Positions 48,817-57,846 of a stretch of 64,000 nt of DNA are shown piece after piece. Source of the stretch: CAYNEO01 sp964396245 (lineage in GTDB: Bacteria; Zixibacteria; MSB-5A5; GN15; FEB-12); contig CAYNEO010000003.1 of NCBI GenBank assembly GCA_964396245.1, positions 1 through 64,000 of the forward strand, given 5' to 3'. Numbering within the stretch: the stretch's first letter is position 1; each line of letters begins with the position of its first letter. Below the pieces are notes generated by a model that ran no database searches, had not been told where the DNA came from, and saw only the letters and a list, made by a program, of their open reading frames with translations. Made by a program: the position numbers and the translations under genes.

Positions 48817-50175
48817 TCAGGATTGGTCCGGGGCGAGGCCGTATTCTTTTATTTTGGCCCGCAACGTGTTCCGATGGATACCGAGCTTCTCGGCGGTGAG
48901 ACTGATACTCCAGTCGAGTTGATCGAGGCAGTACTTGATATGTTCCTTCTCGACTTCGCTCAAGGGACGAATAGACTGATTTTTCCGTTGGACCGGTTTT
49001 GCTCCGGTGAGACCGATCAGATCGTTCGGCGTGATGTATTCGGAGTTGGTCAGGACAATTGCCCGTTCAATGATATTCTCGAGTTCGCGAACATTTCCCG
49101 GCCAGTCATACTGCGTTAGAATCGATGCGGCTTTGGTATCGATTCCCCTGACATCCTTGCCGATTTTCCGGGCGTACTTCTCGACGAATCGTTCGGCCAG
49201 CAGGAGGATGTCGGAGCCACGGTCCCTGAGCGGCGGCAGATCGATTTTGATTACGTTCAGACGATAGTAGAGGTCCTCCCGGAAAGTGCCTTCGGCAATC
49301 ATCTTGTCGAGATCACGGTTCGTGGCGGCGATCACGCGGATATCCAACGGGATAGTCTTGACCGAGCCGAGTCGCTCGATTCGCCGCGTTTCCAGCACAC
49401 GTAACAACTTCACCTGCATGGTGAGCGGCATCTCCCCTATCTCGTCGAGAAACAGCGTGCCACCGTCGGCTAATTCAAAGCGACCTTGTTTGGCCTGATC
49501 GGCGCCGGTGAACGCGCCTTTTTCGTAGCCGAACAGCTCCGATTCAAGCAGAGTCTCCGGGAAGGCAGCGCAATTGATAGCCACGAGCCGCTTTTCCGCC
49601 CGTCCCGACAGCGCATGCACCGCCCTTGCAACAAGTTCCTTGCCGGTACCGGACGGTCCGGCAATCAGGACGGTTGCATCCTTGCTTGCGACAAGGGAGA
49701 TCATCTCTTTCACCCGCGCGATCACCTTCGACTCGCCGATAATCTCCGAGGTGGGAAATACCTCGGCCAATCGCTCCTGCATGACCTGGTTATCCACCAC
49801 CATACGATTCTGCGCGGCCGCTTTCTCCAGTTTCACCAGCAGTTCTTCGAGGTCCTCGACCGGTTTGGTCAGATAGTCATAGGCTCCCGCGCGCATCGCA
49901 GCGACCGCGGACTCGACCGAACCGAAGGCGGTAAGTACCAGTACCTGAATGAATGGATTTATCTCACGAAGCCGCCTGAGCAGCTCGATGCCGTTCATCC
50001 CGGGCATTTTCATATCGACCAGGGCGACGGGTGCAAAGGAGGCATGATACATCTCGAGGGCTTTTTCAGCGTTCTCGGCGCTGGTAACGGCAAACCCTTT
50101 GGATTTCAGAAAACCGGCCAGCAGTTCCCGCTGATCGGATTCATCGTCCACTAGCAGCAGCTTCGTTTCAGCCAT
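48817..50175 (-). CDS. sigma-54-dependent NtrC-family response regulator
   Basis: This 452-aa regulator has three parts. The receiver domain is at 1-120, with phospho-acceptor Asp54 (VDMKMPGMNG), an acidic pair near 10-11 and Lys103. The AAA+ domain is at about 142-375, with Walker A GPSGTGKE (172-179), the sigma-54 contact loop GAFTGA (219-224) and Walker B GGTLFLDEIGEM. A FIS-type HTH is at about 410-448 (LDWSISLTAEKLGIHRNTLR). The likely kinase is the PAS kinase at 36370-38220. It may control the pilus or surface genes, by analogy with PilR and related regulators; the target is not shown by the sequence. Confidence 0.95.
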   Translation of the reverse strand: MAETKLLLVDDESDQRELLAGFLKSKGFAVTSAENAEKALEMYHASFAPVALVDMKMPGMNGIELLRRLREINPFIQVLVLTAFGSVESAVAAMRAGAYDYLTKPVEDLEELLVKLEKAAAQNRMVVDNQVMQERLAEVFPTSEIIGESKVIARVKEMISLVASKDATVLIAGPSGTGKELVARAVHALSGRAEKRLVAINCAAFPETLLESELFGYEKGAFTGADQAKQGRFELADGGTLFLDEIGEMPLTMQVKLLRVLETRRIERLGSVKTIPLDIRVIAATNRDLDKMIAEGTFREDLYYRLNVIKIDLPPLRDRGSDILLLAERFVEKYARKIGKDVRGIDTKAASILTQYDWPGNVRELENIIERAIVLTNSEYITPNDLIGLTGAKPVQRKNQSIRPLSEVEKEHIKYCLDQLDWSISLTAEKLGIHRNTLRAKIKEYGLAPDQS

Positions 50176-50210
50176 GCTCTAAGCTACATGTGAATGGAAC
50201 GTGTGGCAAA

Positions 50211-50238
50211 TACAAAAAGCCCGCCGGTGCGGCGGGCT
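50211..50238 (-). terminator. terminator of the 50270-50914 gene
   Basis: A perfect 8-bp AGCCCGCC/GGCGGGCT stem (50218-50225, 50231-50238) is followed on the minus strand by TTTTTGTATTTG. It lies 32 bp beyond the barrel gene stop and 36 bp before the regulator start. Confidence 0.9.
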
Positions 50239-50269
50239 TCCAAGTTCATATCAAGTCGCGATAGCGCGA

Positions 50270-50914
50270 TCAACCACCGAAATACACGTTGATACCGGCG
50301 CGGATTTCTATCAGGCCGATATTGGTGCCAAACTCGCGGTCAACGCCCTCAAAGGTCTTCTCCGCCTTTTCAGTCAGGGCATAGTGGTAATTGGCCTGGA
50401 TAAAGATACCGCTGTAATACGACGTGTAATAGTGGAGTCCGGCTCCGACTGAAAACGCGAAGGCGGGATCATACGAGAGCTCGCGGAATCGCGGCGGGTT
50501 GTCGACAAATGTCGCAAACTTGGCGTTGTCGACCCCGATCTGTCCTCTCAGGAATGGCGCCCAGTTGCCTTCGCCGAAAAAGTAATACTTCATGTACACG
50601 GCCGGATTATACAGCCGATGGTTGAGCTGGTTGGCCGGGGTGTCGGTATCGACCTCGAATTGCGCGTAGGCGAACGTGATACCGAGCACTATATCGGGCG
50701 TGAGAAAATAGCCGAAATCCATGCCGATTTCCCATCCGGTCTTGGCGCCCAGGCTGTCCTGCCAGTCGGAAAGACCACTGCCGGGAATACCAACTCCCCC
50801 GTAAAAACTCAGTTCGAGAATGTCACGTTCCTCTTCCTCGTACGTCTGCGCTACGGCAGTCAAGCAGGACAACAGGAGAAACACGAGCGTCAGCTTCGTT
50901 ACTGAAAGTTTCAT
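50270..50914 (-). CDS. small outer-membrane beta-barrel protein (OmpX/OmpW-like)
   Basis: This 214-aa protein has a signal peptide (LTLVFLLLSCLTAVAQ, cleavage after VAQ). Alternating amphipathic strands follow, of the eight-strand barrel type: ILELSFYGGVGIPGSGL, WEIGMDFGYFLTPDIVLGIT, FLRGQIGVDNAK and FSVGAGLHYYTSYYSGIFIQ. The chain ends INVYFGG rather than in Phe. The ATG at 50914 has GAGGA 8 nt upstream; GTG 50920 is an alternative. Role unknown. Confidence 0.78.
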   Translation of the reverse strand: MKLSVTKLTLVFLLLSCLTAVAQTYEEEERDILELSFYGGVGIPGSGLSDWQDSLGAKTGWEIGMDFGYFLTPDIVLGITFAYAQFEVDTDTPANQLNHRLYNPAVYMKYYFFGEGNWAPFLRGQIGVDNAKFATFVDNPPRFRELSYDPAFAFSVGAGLHYYTSYYSGIFIQANYHYALTEKAEKTFEGVDREFGTNIGLIEIRAGINVYFGG

Positions 50915-51064
50915 CAACACATCCTCAGAGATTACAAATTCATTTCGTTTTTGACTGTTTTGCTGCGAAGGTCATGAATCTAAAATGAATTCGCCTGACC
51001 GTAAATTGCCTTCATATATAACAATTGAGACGCTTTGTCAATAGATTATGTGTAACGCCTAAGA

Positions 51065-51091
51065 CAAAAAGGCCGGCGCTATACGCCGGCC
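51065..51091 (-). terminator. terminator of the M14 carboxypeptidase gene
   Basis: A perfect 8-bp GGCCGGCG/CGCCGGCC stem (51071-51078, 51084-51091) is followed on the minus strand by TTTTTGTC. It lies 21 bp beyond the stop. Confidence 0.92.
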
Positions 51092-51112
51092 CCTGTCGTA
51101 TCGTGACAAATT

Positions 51113-53278
51113 TTACTGGCAACCCAGCGCCTTATGCGTCAGGTACACGTGATCGATCATAATCGTGATATCGTTGAGCATAAGCGATCCCGAGCAATCC
51201 AGATCGCCCCGCTCCAACGGGACAGGGTCCGCAGCGCCAAGATAGACGCTTCCAACGAGGAAGGTAATATCTGCCAGGTTCACGTCACCGTCGTCGTTGC
51301 AGTCGCCGAGAACCCAACCATAATCGACAAGGACATGCTTCATATTGGAGAAGCGGCTCTCTTGATCGTCGGAATCGACCGCAACGGCCCGATACCAGTA
51401 GTCGCCCTCCGGCTTCTCCACGAACGCAATGGACGTATCGGGCGTTCCGGAAACCAGCTCGATTGTCGATCCAAACACATCCACGTTTTCTATGTCGTCG
51501 ATAAAGACTCCGGCGCCTTCGAGGTACGAATCAGTCACATAGTTGAATCGAATCAGCACCGACTGTCCCGCATATGCCGACAGGTCGAAAACTGTCCTGA
51601 CCCAATCAGTGGAACTTCCAGTGATGCCGTTGCCCATATTGGCGCCGTTGGGATCGTCGTTCGTGGTGACGTTACCCGCGAGATTGTAAAACTCCGTGCC
51701 GCCGTCGGTCGATACCTGCGCATACAGGTAGTCGTAACCGCTTTCGATGGCATACCACATCCAGCAGACCAGTGAATCGTTTTCTCCGACGGTGTACGGC
51801 GTGATCGACTGCAGATAGTGCTGGCTACTTGACTGTTGTTGCGCCGCCCACGACTCGACACCCGAATGCCGCCGGTACATCGAACGGGTGAACAGTTGGG
51901 TGTCCCAGTAGCCGTTATCGGCTTCGGCGTCGTCGGTAACCGTCTGGCGGTCCTGTAACTCGAACAAGCGATAGCCGGTGATCGTGTTGATCGTGTCCGA
52001 CGTATGCCATGACACGCTATAATCGCCGGTTGAAGAATCAGGCGCGAAAAGTACCGGACGGTTCGGCGGGCTCAGTCGGTACGGATTATCGGCGATCTTG
52101 GCCAGGAACAGATTCGGCCAGAGGTTCTCCTGCACGAGGTCCGGGATGCGATACGGGGCGGGCCAGAAGCCGTCTTGATCGCCTCCCACTTCCGTCGTTA
52201 CTGAAATTGTTCTCGGTTTCGAAATAGTGTCTCCCCAGTACCAGTCGTCGGTGGCGCCATTCGTCGGATAGAGGCCCCAGCCCACGACGGGGGTGTAGCC
52301 GTTGTCTCTCGTGGCGCTGTCGCCGAGCGTTCTGAAAAAATCTTCCCGGTCGGTGTAAAACCGATCGTAGCCCCACGGCCACAGGAACAGGTTCGAGTAT
52401 GTGTGGAAATTGTGGACGATGACAAAGTGTCGCTGGATGCTGAAATCTCGCATCGCCTGCGTTTCCGGTTCGGAAAACGGTCCCGGGCCACGGTAGGTTT
52501 CCGAGGTGGGATTGGGCGATGAGCCGATATCGTCATAGCCCCACATATAGCCGAAGTTGCGGTTAAGATCAACTCCCAGCGAATTGCCGTCATAGCGCAT
52601 ATTTTTCCGCCACATACCGCCGCCGTACGGGTTCGACTGTTCATTGGCATAGTAACCGTCGGGGTTCACCACCGGCATAAAGAACAACTCGCGATTGTCG
52701 ACGATATAGGTTGCGAGCGAATCAACACCGTAGTTCTCCAGCAGGTAATCCATAAAATAAAGCACGCTCGCCATGCCGGCCGGTTCGCGGGCGTGAATCA
52801 GGCTGTTATAGAAGACTTCCGGTTCATCCTCGTCCACATCGGGATTGTCCGATATCTTGACCACCCAGAGATTGCGTCCCTGAAACGATGTCCCGATCGA
52901 GTATTTTTCGGTGCAGATCGACGGGTACAGGGCGTGAAGCGAATCGAGGTGAGCCTCGATCTCGGAAAGCGTTCGGAACCCGCCCATTGTTACCGCCGCC
53001 TTGCCCCGCACCGAAGAATACCACTGCTCGACATCGGCGCGAGTAATCTCATACGGGATTCCCATGGCGTCGAGCCGGGCCATATCGTCTGTTTTAACGA
53101 GAATATCGAACTGGTCGCCGGTGCGATGGATGACATCGAGACCGAGCCTGAACAGGTCGAAAAACTGCTGTTTGCTTAATTCCCCGGTTCGAATTTGGGA
53201 GATTGTCTCGTTGGCGGCGACGCTGCCGGCTGTCAGGCAGAATAGCAGCAGGCACACAAGGAGAGAGTATCGGCGCAT
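51113..53278 (-). CDS. secreted M14 zinc carboxypeptidase with C-terminal dockerin
   Basis: This 721-aa secreted protein has a signal peptide MRRYSLLVCLLLFCLTAGSV, a propeptide-like region and an M14 catalytic domain at about 100-395. Zinc ligands are His162/Glu165 (HARE) and His292 (HNFHTYS); the substrate-binding VDLNRNF is at about 236-242 and the catalytic Glu is probably Glu363 (TTEVGG). An immune-inhibitor/MAM-like beta domain follows with WTAQ- and NDSLVCWMWYAI-type sequence. A two-repeat dockerin ends the chain (GDCNDDGDVNLADITFLV and GDLDCSGSLMLNDITIMI). The ATG at 53278 has ACAGGAG 6 nt upstream. Like 6876-8897, it joins a peptidase to a dockerin. Confidence 0.92.
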   Translation of the reverse strand: MRRYSLLVCLLLFCLTAGSVAANETISQIRTGELSKQQFFDLFRLGLDVIHRTGDQFDILVKTDDMARLDAMGIPYEITRADVEQWYSSVRGKAAVTMGGFRTLSEIEAHLDSLHALYPSICTEKYSIGTSFQGRNLWVVKISDNPDVDEDEPEVFYNSLIHAREPAGMASVLYFMDYLLENYGVDSLATYIVDNRELFFMPVVNPDGYYANEQSNPYGGGMWRKNMRYDGNSLGVDLNRNFGYMWGYDDIGSSPNPTSETYRGPGPFSEPETQAMRDFSIQRHFVIVHNFHTYSNLFLWPWGYDRFYTDREDFFRTLGDSATRDNGYTPVVGWGLYPTNGATDDWYWGDTISKPRTISVTTEVGGDQDGFWPAPYRIPDLVQENLWPNLFLAKIADNPYRLSPPNRPVLFAPDSSTGDYSVSWHTSDTINTITGYRLFELQDRQTVTDDAEADNGYWDTQLFTRSMYRRHSGVESWAAQQQSSSQHYLQSITPYTVGENDSLVCWMWYAIESGYDYLYAQVSTDGGTEFYNLAGNVTTNDDPNGANMGNGITGSSTDWVRTVFDLSAYAGQSVLIRFNYVTDSYLEGAGVFIDDIENVDVFGSTIELVSGTPDTSIAFVEKPEGDYWYRAVAVDSDDQESRFSNMKHVLVDYGWVLGDCNDDGDVNLADITFLVGSVYLGAADPVPLERGDLDCSGSLMLNDITIMIDHVYLTHKALGCQ

Positions 53279-53482
53279 GGCGGCTCCTGTTGCAGGTTCA
53301 GATGTATACATGTCCGGACGTTCGCGGACCTCTGTAGTAGCTGGATTCGTACTGTGTTACAAGATAACGGATTGTCTGTGAAAGGCAACAAAAATGCCGA
53401 GGGACGGAGCATCCGGCGACGATACTCGGGACAGAGTCGGGCGGCAGTGTCCATCTTCGGAAGAGCCGGACAAAAAAACAGG

Positions 53483-53512
53483 TTGAATTCCGCCGGAAAA
53501 GTATGTTAATTA
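53483..53512 (+). promoter_or_regulatory. probable purD promoter
   Basis: TTGAAT (53483-53488) and TAATTA (53507-53512) are 18 bp apart, 31 bp before the purD ATG. The 5' part of the 265-bp divergent gap holds the M14 gene's upstream region and no gene. Confidence 0.4.
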
Positions 53513-53543
53513 ACAGTTTTGTATCAGGTTACGTAGGAGACAC

Positions 53544-54914
53544 ATGAAAGTTCTGGTTATTGGATCAGGCGGCCGGGAACACGCGCTGGTCTGGAAGCTC
53601 AAGCAGTCCAAGAAAGTCGATAAGGTCTACTGCGCGCCCGGAAACGGCGGTATTTCCCTGCACGCCAAATGCGTTAATATTCCCCCTGACAATATCAAGG
53701 CGCTGGTCGAGTTCGCCCAGCGTAACAAAATCAATCTGACCGTGGTTGGCCCCGAACAGCCACTCGCGGCCGGGATTGTCGATGAATTTCACAAGCGCAA
53801 ACTCAAAGTGTTCGGTCCGGAAAAGAAAGCGGCGCGGCTCGAGAGCAGCAAGGTATTCGCCAAGCAATTCATGCAGAGATATCATATCCCCACGGCCCCG
53901 TTCAAAATTTTTGACAGCGCCGCCGAGGCAATAGGTTTCTGCAAAACGGTGGAATTTCCGGTGGTGGTCAAAGCCGATGGTCTCGCCGCCGGCAAAGGCG
54001 TCATAATTGCCAAAGATTTCGACCAGGCGGTCAAAGCTATCGAATCAATAATGCTCGACAAGCAGTTCGGGACTGCCGGCGACCAGATTGTCATAGAATC
54101 CTGCCTGACGGGGCAGGAAGTTTCCGTGATGGCGCTGACCGACGGCAAGACTATCGTGCCGCTTTTGCCCAGCCAGGATCACAAGCAAATCAACGAAGGC
54201 GATAAAGGGCCGAATACCGGCGGTATGGGCGCCTACTGCCCGACTGATTTTGTGACCCCCGAGGCGTTGCAGCAGATACGCGAGTTCATTCTCGAACCGA
54301 CCGTGGCGGGGCTGCGTAACGACGAAATCCCGTATCGCGGGGTAATATACGCCGGACTGATGTTGACCGAAATCGGCCCCAAGGTGCTGGAGTTCAACTG
54401 CCGTTTCGGCGACCCCGAGACTCAGGTCGTGCTGCCACTTATGTCGACCGACCTGGTCGACCTTATGACCGCCACCGTCGACAGGCGCCTCGAAAAAGCG
54501 CCATCAATTGAATGGCGCAAGGGTTATGCCGCCTGTGTTGTCATGGCCTCCCGGGGATATCCGGGTAAGTATCAAACCGGTAAACAGATATCGGGACTGC
54601 GCAAATCTTCCGGAAACGGCAATTATGTTTTTCATGCCGGGACCAAGCGTGACGGTGGCAACTGGTCGACCTCGGGCGGCCGGGTCCTCGGCGTGGTCGG
54701 AATCGATTCCAACCTCAAGGGAGCGCTCAACCGGGCGTATAGTCTGGTGAAACGCATCCGATTCGACGGGGCCTATTATCGCCGCGATATCGGTTTCCGG
54801 GTTCTCGGCCCGAGGGACGCGGAAAAGCCCCGGGGTCAGAATCATCAGCAGCGTGGACGGAAACCGGACAAACCGAAAGAGAACAACGAAGAACACAAAG
54901 GACAGAAAGCATAA
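53544..54914 (+). CDS. purD: phosphoribosylamine-glycine ligase with basic C-terminal tail
   Basis: This 456-aa ATP-grasp enzyme makes glycinamide ribonucleotide. MKVLVIGSGGREHALVWKLK, VVGPEQPLAAGIVD, VVKADGLAAGKGVI, GPNTGGMGAYCPTD and EFNCRFGDPETQVVLPLM are all present. The normal C-terminus (GAYYRRDIGFRVL) is followed by about 35 extra residues rich in Lys, Arg, Glu, Gln and Pro, running up to purE. AGGAG is 5 nt before the ATG. Its stop overlaps the purE ATG by one base (TAATGG). Confidence 0.96.
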   Translation: MKVLVIGSGGREHALVWKLKQSKKVDKVYCAPGNGGISLHAKCVNIPPDNIKALVEFAQRNKINLTVVGPEQPLAAGIVDEFHKRKLKVFGPEKKAARLESSKVFAKQFMQRYHIPTAPFKIFDSAAEAIGFCKTVEFPVVVKADGLAAGKGVIIAKDFDQAVKAIESIMLDKQFGTAGDQIVIESCLTGQEVSVMALTDGKTIVPLLPSQDHKQINEGDKGPNTGGMGAYCPTDFVTPEALQQIREFILEPTVAGLRNDEIPYRGVIYAGLMLTEIGPKVLEFNCRFGDPETQVVLPLMSTDLVDLMTATVDRRLEKAPSIEWRKGYAACVVMASRGYPGKYQTGKQISGLRKSSGNGNYVFHAGTKRDGGNWSTSGGRVLGVVGIDSNLKGALNRAYSLVKRIRFDGAYYRRDIGFRVLGPRDAEKPRGQNHQQRGRKPDKPKENNEEHKGQKA

Positions 54915-55360
54915 TGGCCAAAGTACTGATTTTGCTTGGATCCAAGTCGGATATGGAATATGCCGAGAAGTGCCAGTCACAGCTCGCGGAACTGTCGATC
55001 GACACCGAAGTGGTGGTTTCTTCGGCCCACCGCCATCCGCATAGAACCGCTAAACTGGCCTCAGAAGCGGAACAAAACGGTTTTGAGGTCATTATAGCGA
55101 TGGCCGGTCTTTCGGCGGCTTTACCCGGCGTGGCGGCAGCTCATTCGCTGTTGCCGGTGATCGGGGTGCCGCTTCCGGCGGCGCTCAACGGTCTGGACTC
55201 CCTGCTTTCGGTGGTCCAGATGCCCCCCGGAATACCGGTGGCGGGCGTCGCGATCGGCTCGCCGGGCGCAAAAAACGCCGCCATTCTGGCCGCGAGAATA
55301 CTGGCTCTGAAACATCCGGACATAAAAAAGACCCTTGAGGCCCACCGGGCGTCATTATAG
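54914..55360 (+). CDS. purE: N5-carboxyaminoimidazole ribonucleotide mutase
   Basis: This 148-aa enzyme of purine synthesis has LLGSKSDMEYAEKC, VVSSAHRHPHRTAKL with the catalytic His, and IAMAGLSAALPGVAAAH then GIPVAGVAIGSPGAKNAAIL. The AHRHP form replaces the usual AHRTP. No purK is adjacent, so either it lies elsewhere or the enzyme uses CO2 directly. It is coupled to purD by overlapping stop and start codons. Confidence 0.95.
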   Translation: MAKVLILLGSKSDMEYAEKCQSQLAELSIDTEVVVSSAHRHPHRTAKLASEAEQNGFEVIIAMAGLSAALPGVAAAHSLLPVIGVPLPAALNGLDSLLSVVQMPPGIPVAGVAIGSPGAKNAAILAARILALKHPDIKKTLEAHRASL

Positions 55361-55433
55361 TTTTGAGGATCCAGAGGGAAGAAACGTTGTATTAATGGTG
55401 TATATCAGGCAAACGAATTCGAAAGGAGACCGA

Positions 55434-56336
55434 ATGAAGAGGTCGCGAAACAGTAGCAGGTTCGTTATACCGGTCGTTGGCCTTCTGTTGGCATTTGTTC
55501 TGACCGGATTTGCGTATGCAACCCCTGAAGAAGCGAAGGAGTTGTACAACGACGGATTGAAGGCTCAGCAGGCTGGCAATACCGACTCGGCTATCGTGTC
55601 GTATCAGGCGGCTATCAAAGCCGACCCCAGTTTTATCGATTCGTACCTGAATCTTGGGGCTATCTATTTCGAACAGCAGAAATATGATGATGCGCTCAGC
55701 CAGTTCAAGGCGGCCGCCGAAAGAGATACGACGAGCGTAGATGCATACTCCAACATTGGCAGGGTGGAATATCTTCTTCGCCGATACGCCGAATCCGTTT
55801 CCGCTTTCAAGAGGGCTATCGCGCTGAATCCCAAGGACGCCGAGCTGTACACGGAGCTGGCCAAGGTTTACTATCGTCAGAAGAATTACGAAGATCTTGT
55901 CAGCACGCTCGAACAGGGCGCGCAACTCGGCGGCGGTGACTATCTCAGCTACTACATGCTCGGCAAGGGCTATCAGAAGCAGGATCAGACCACCAAGGCC
56001 ATCGAAGCGTTCAAGAAATCAGCCAGCATGAAGAACGACAACTACGCGGCTGAATTTGCCCTCGGGCAGATCTATCTCGGGCAGGAGAAGTATCAGTCTG
56101 CCGCCGGCGCCTTCGCCGCTGCCCTGAAGGCTGATCCCAATGGTTTCCGGGCCGCCTACAACTACGCCGTGGCGGTCGAGAGCCAGGATCAGGATGCGAT
56201 TGACAAGAATATCGCCAACTGGGAGCAGTTCGTACGGATAGCCAAGAAGAACCCCAAGGCGAAAGACGAGATTGCCCGGGCCGAACAGCACATCAAGGAG
56301 CTGAAAGACCGTAAGGAAAAACTCGATTTGCAGTAA
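55434..56336 (+). CDS. exported TPR-repeat protein
   Basis: This 300-aa protein has a signal peptide (SSRFVIPVVGLLLAFVLTGF, cleavage near AYA). About six TPR units of 34 residues follow: AKELYNDGLKAQQAGNTDSA, SYLNLGAIYFEQQKYDDALS, AYSNIGRVEYLLRRYAESVS and so on, with a helical basic end. TPR domains bind proteins; here probably in the periplasm. The ATG at 55434 is preceded by AAAGGAG 5-6 nt upstream and begins the signal peptide; the frame is open back to 55335 inside purE. A terminator follows. Confidence 0.88.
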   Translation: MKRSRNSSRFVIPVVGLLLAFVLTGFAYATPEEAKELYNDGLKAQQAGNTDSAIVSYQAAIKADPSFIDSYLNLGAIYFEQQKYDDALSQFKAAAERDTTSVDAYSNIGRVEYLLRRYAESVSAFKRAIALNPKDAELYTELAKVYYRQKNYEDLVSTLEQGAQLGGGDYLSYYMLGKGYQKQDQTTKAIEAFKKSASMKNDNYAAEFALGQIYLGQEKYQSAAGAFAAALKADPNGFRAAYNYAVAVESQDQDAIDKNIANWEQFVRIAKKNPKAKDEIARAEQHIKELKDRKEKLDLQ

Positions 56337-56360
56337 CGGTCGGACATTCCGAATTATGCG

Positions 56361-56393
56361 AAAGCCCCGGCGCGAGTCGGGGCTTTCTGCTTC
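56361..56393 (+). terminator. terminator of the purD-purE-TPR transcript
   Basis: A perfect 9-bp AAAGCCCCG/CGGGGCTTT stem (56361-56369, 56378-56386) is followed by CTGCTTC. The tail is not a pure T run, but the stem ends in TTT. It lies 25 bp after the TPR stop. Confidence 0.8.
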
Positions 56394-56404
56394 TCACTAC
56401 ATTC

Positions 56405-56438
56405 GGCAGGAGACCGCCTTCGCCTGCGGCCTCCTGCC
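56405..56438. repeat. REP-like palindrome
   Basis: An 8-bp inverted repeat (GGCAGGAG at 56405-56412, CTCCTGCC at 56431-56438) encloses ACCGCCTTCGCCTGCGGC. The core resembles the CGCCTTCGGCGG and GCCTGCGGC parts of the repeat at 57-129. It lies between converging transcripts, where such repeats are usual. Confidence 0.5.
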
Positions 56439-56488
56439 TTCTCACAGAGGGATAGGGGAAGTCGGCGCCTCACGAGGAGGCGTCATAT

Positions 56489-57727
56489 TTATTTAAAATC
56501 AACACGGTCGAACTCATCCCAATCGATCACCACCCGGTCCCCGTCGTCGGTCGTGACAAATATGCCTTTATTGTCGTCATCGACATCGTTGGAATCTTCC
56601 AGCCTTAACTCCCGGCCGTCTTTTGTCGTCACGATCGAACCGCGACGGCGCTTTTCAATCTTGTCTACAAGTCCAAACTCCACATCAAAATCCAGGTCGC
56701 GGTACTTTCCGTCGAGCAGTTCCCAGGTATACTCCTCGTCGTTGTCCCATCGAATCTTCCCTGTAACCTTGTCGCCACTCTCCCGATATACCGTTCCGTA
56801 AAGCTCACGGCTGACCGGAATGTCATCGTAGGTGACCTGGCGCGACGGTTGCTTGAAATCGATGCGCTCAAATTCATCCCAGTCCACTGTCACCTGCCCG
56901 AAAGACGGATCTGAAATCAGGATGCCCCGATTGTCATCGTCAACATCGTTCGTGCCCTTGAGCACCAGCTCGTCGCCGGATGTCAGTGTCACTGTCGCGC
57001 CGCTCGAGGAATACCGTTCGATTGACCGGATCTTGTCGAATTTGATTTTGCGCGAGCGGCCGTCTTCTTCCCCGTCGAGGATATCCAGGGTAAACACCTC
57101 GTCGACATCCCAGCAAACCCAGCCGGTGAACGAGTCTCCCCGCCGGGTGACAAGAGTCCCGTAGAGACGGTTTCCGAAATTGGAGCGAAGGTCGGGCTTT
57201 GCTTCCATGAAAACGATCGAGTCGATATCATCCCAGAGCAGTTCCCACTCTCCTTCACGCCTGTCCTCGATTATGATTTCACGGATGTTTGATCCCAGAT
57301 CTGTTGAACCTCCCGACAACTCGACTTCCTGTCCCGATTTAAGCCGCAACAGGGCGGTGTTGTCATCCACGACCTTGAGCATTTTGATATGGCCGAATCT
57401 CAGGCCGGACAGCGCTGACTTGCTGTAGTAATCGCCTCCCTCGCTGTAGATTTCGAGGCCGAATAACTCTACCTTCTTCTGTTTTTCCCGGTATCGTCCC
57501 CGCTCCGTGCGCGCCTCGCGTCCGTAGTCTTCGGGTATCTCCTTCGTGCCGTCAAGGATGTCGACCCAGCTGGCTTCGTTTCTGTCCCAGCGAATCAAGC
57601 CTTCCAGGACATCGCCGTCTTCCGTATAAACTTTTCCGTAGATGCGACCTTCATTCTCGGCCAAAAGGGCGGCTGCGCCGCCGATAATAATGACCATCGT
57701 CAGGGTGAGTACCTTGACCGAACTCAT
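56489..57727 (-). CDS. secreted triple-repeat protein, function unknown
   Basis: This 412-aa protein has a signal peptide (VKVLTLTMVIIIGGAAALLA). The mature part is three tandem units of about 115-155 residues starting near 28, 185 and 305. Each begins with GRIYGKVYTEDGDVLEGLIR or its variants (RLYGTLVTRRGDSFTGWVCW; ELYGTVYRESGDKVTGKIRW). Each continues with LDG and an SG-E-x-L strand, and ends in an acidic NDVDDDNKGI loop and WDEFDRVDF. Unit 1 is longer because of an insertion after LDG. The pattern suggests repeated small beta-barrels with an acidic, possibly calcium-binding loop. GGAGG is 7 nt before the ATG. No family is recognised, and the neighbours give no function. Confidence 0.75.
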   Translation of the reverse strand: MSSVKVLTLTMVIIIGGAAALLAENEGRIYGKVYTEDGDVLEGLIRWDRNEASWVDILDGTKEIPEDYGREARTERGRYREKQKKVELFGLEIYSEGGDYYSKSALSGLRFGHIKMLKVVDDNTALLRLKSGQEVELSGGSTDLGSNIREIIIEDRREGEWELLWDDIDSIVFMEAKPDLRSNFGNRLYGTLVTRRGDSFTGWVCWDVDEVFTLDILDGEEDGRSRKIKFDKIRSIERYSSSGATVTLTSGDELVLKGTNDVDDDNRGILISDPSFGQVTVDWDEFERIDFKQPSRQVTYDDIPVSRELYGTVYRESGDKVTGKIRWDNDEEYTWELLDGKYRDLDFDVEFGLVDKIEKRRRGSIVTTKDGRELRLEDSNDVDDDNKGIFVTTDDGDRVVIDWDEFDRVDFK

Positions 57728-57846
57728 TTATGTCCTCCAGCAGCAGGCGATTAATCTTGTCCCTACATACGAGATACAGGCGAAAAGGTTGTGTGAAATT
57801 GAGTTATCAAAGGCGAAATGAGACCCGAGCCGACATTCGACGGCAA

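Noticed and set aside
53312..53482. Possible small gene between the M14 and purD genes
   Set aside because: No frame has a ribosome-binding site and start with a protein-like sequence; the region looks like a divergent intergenic spacer.
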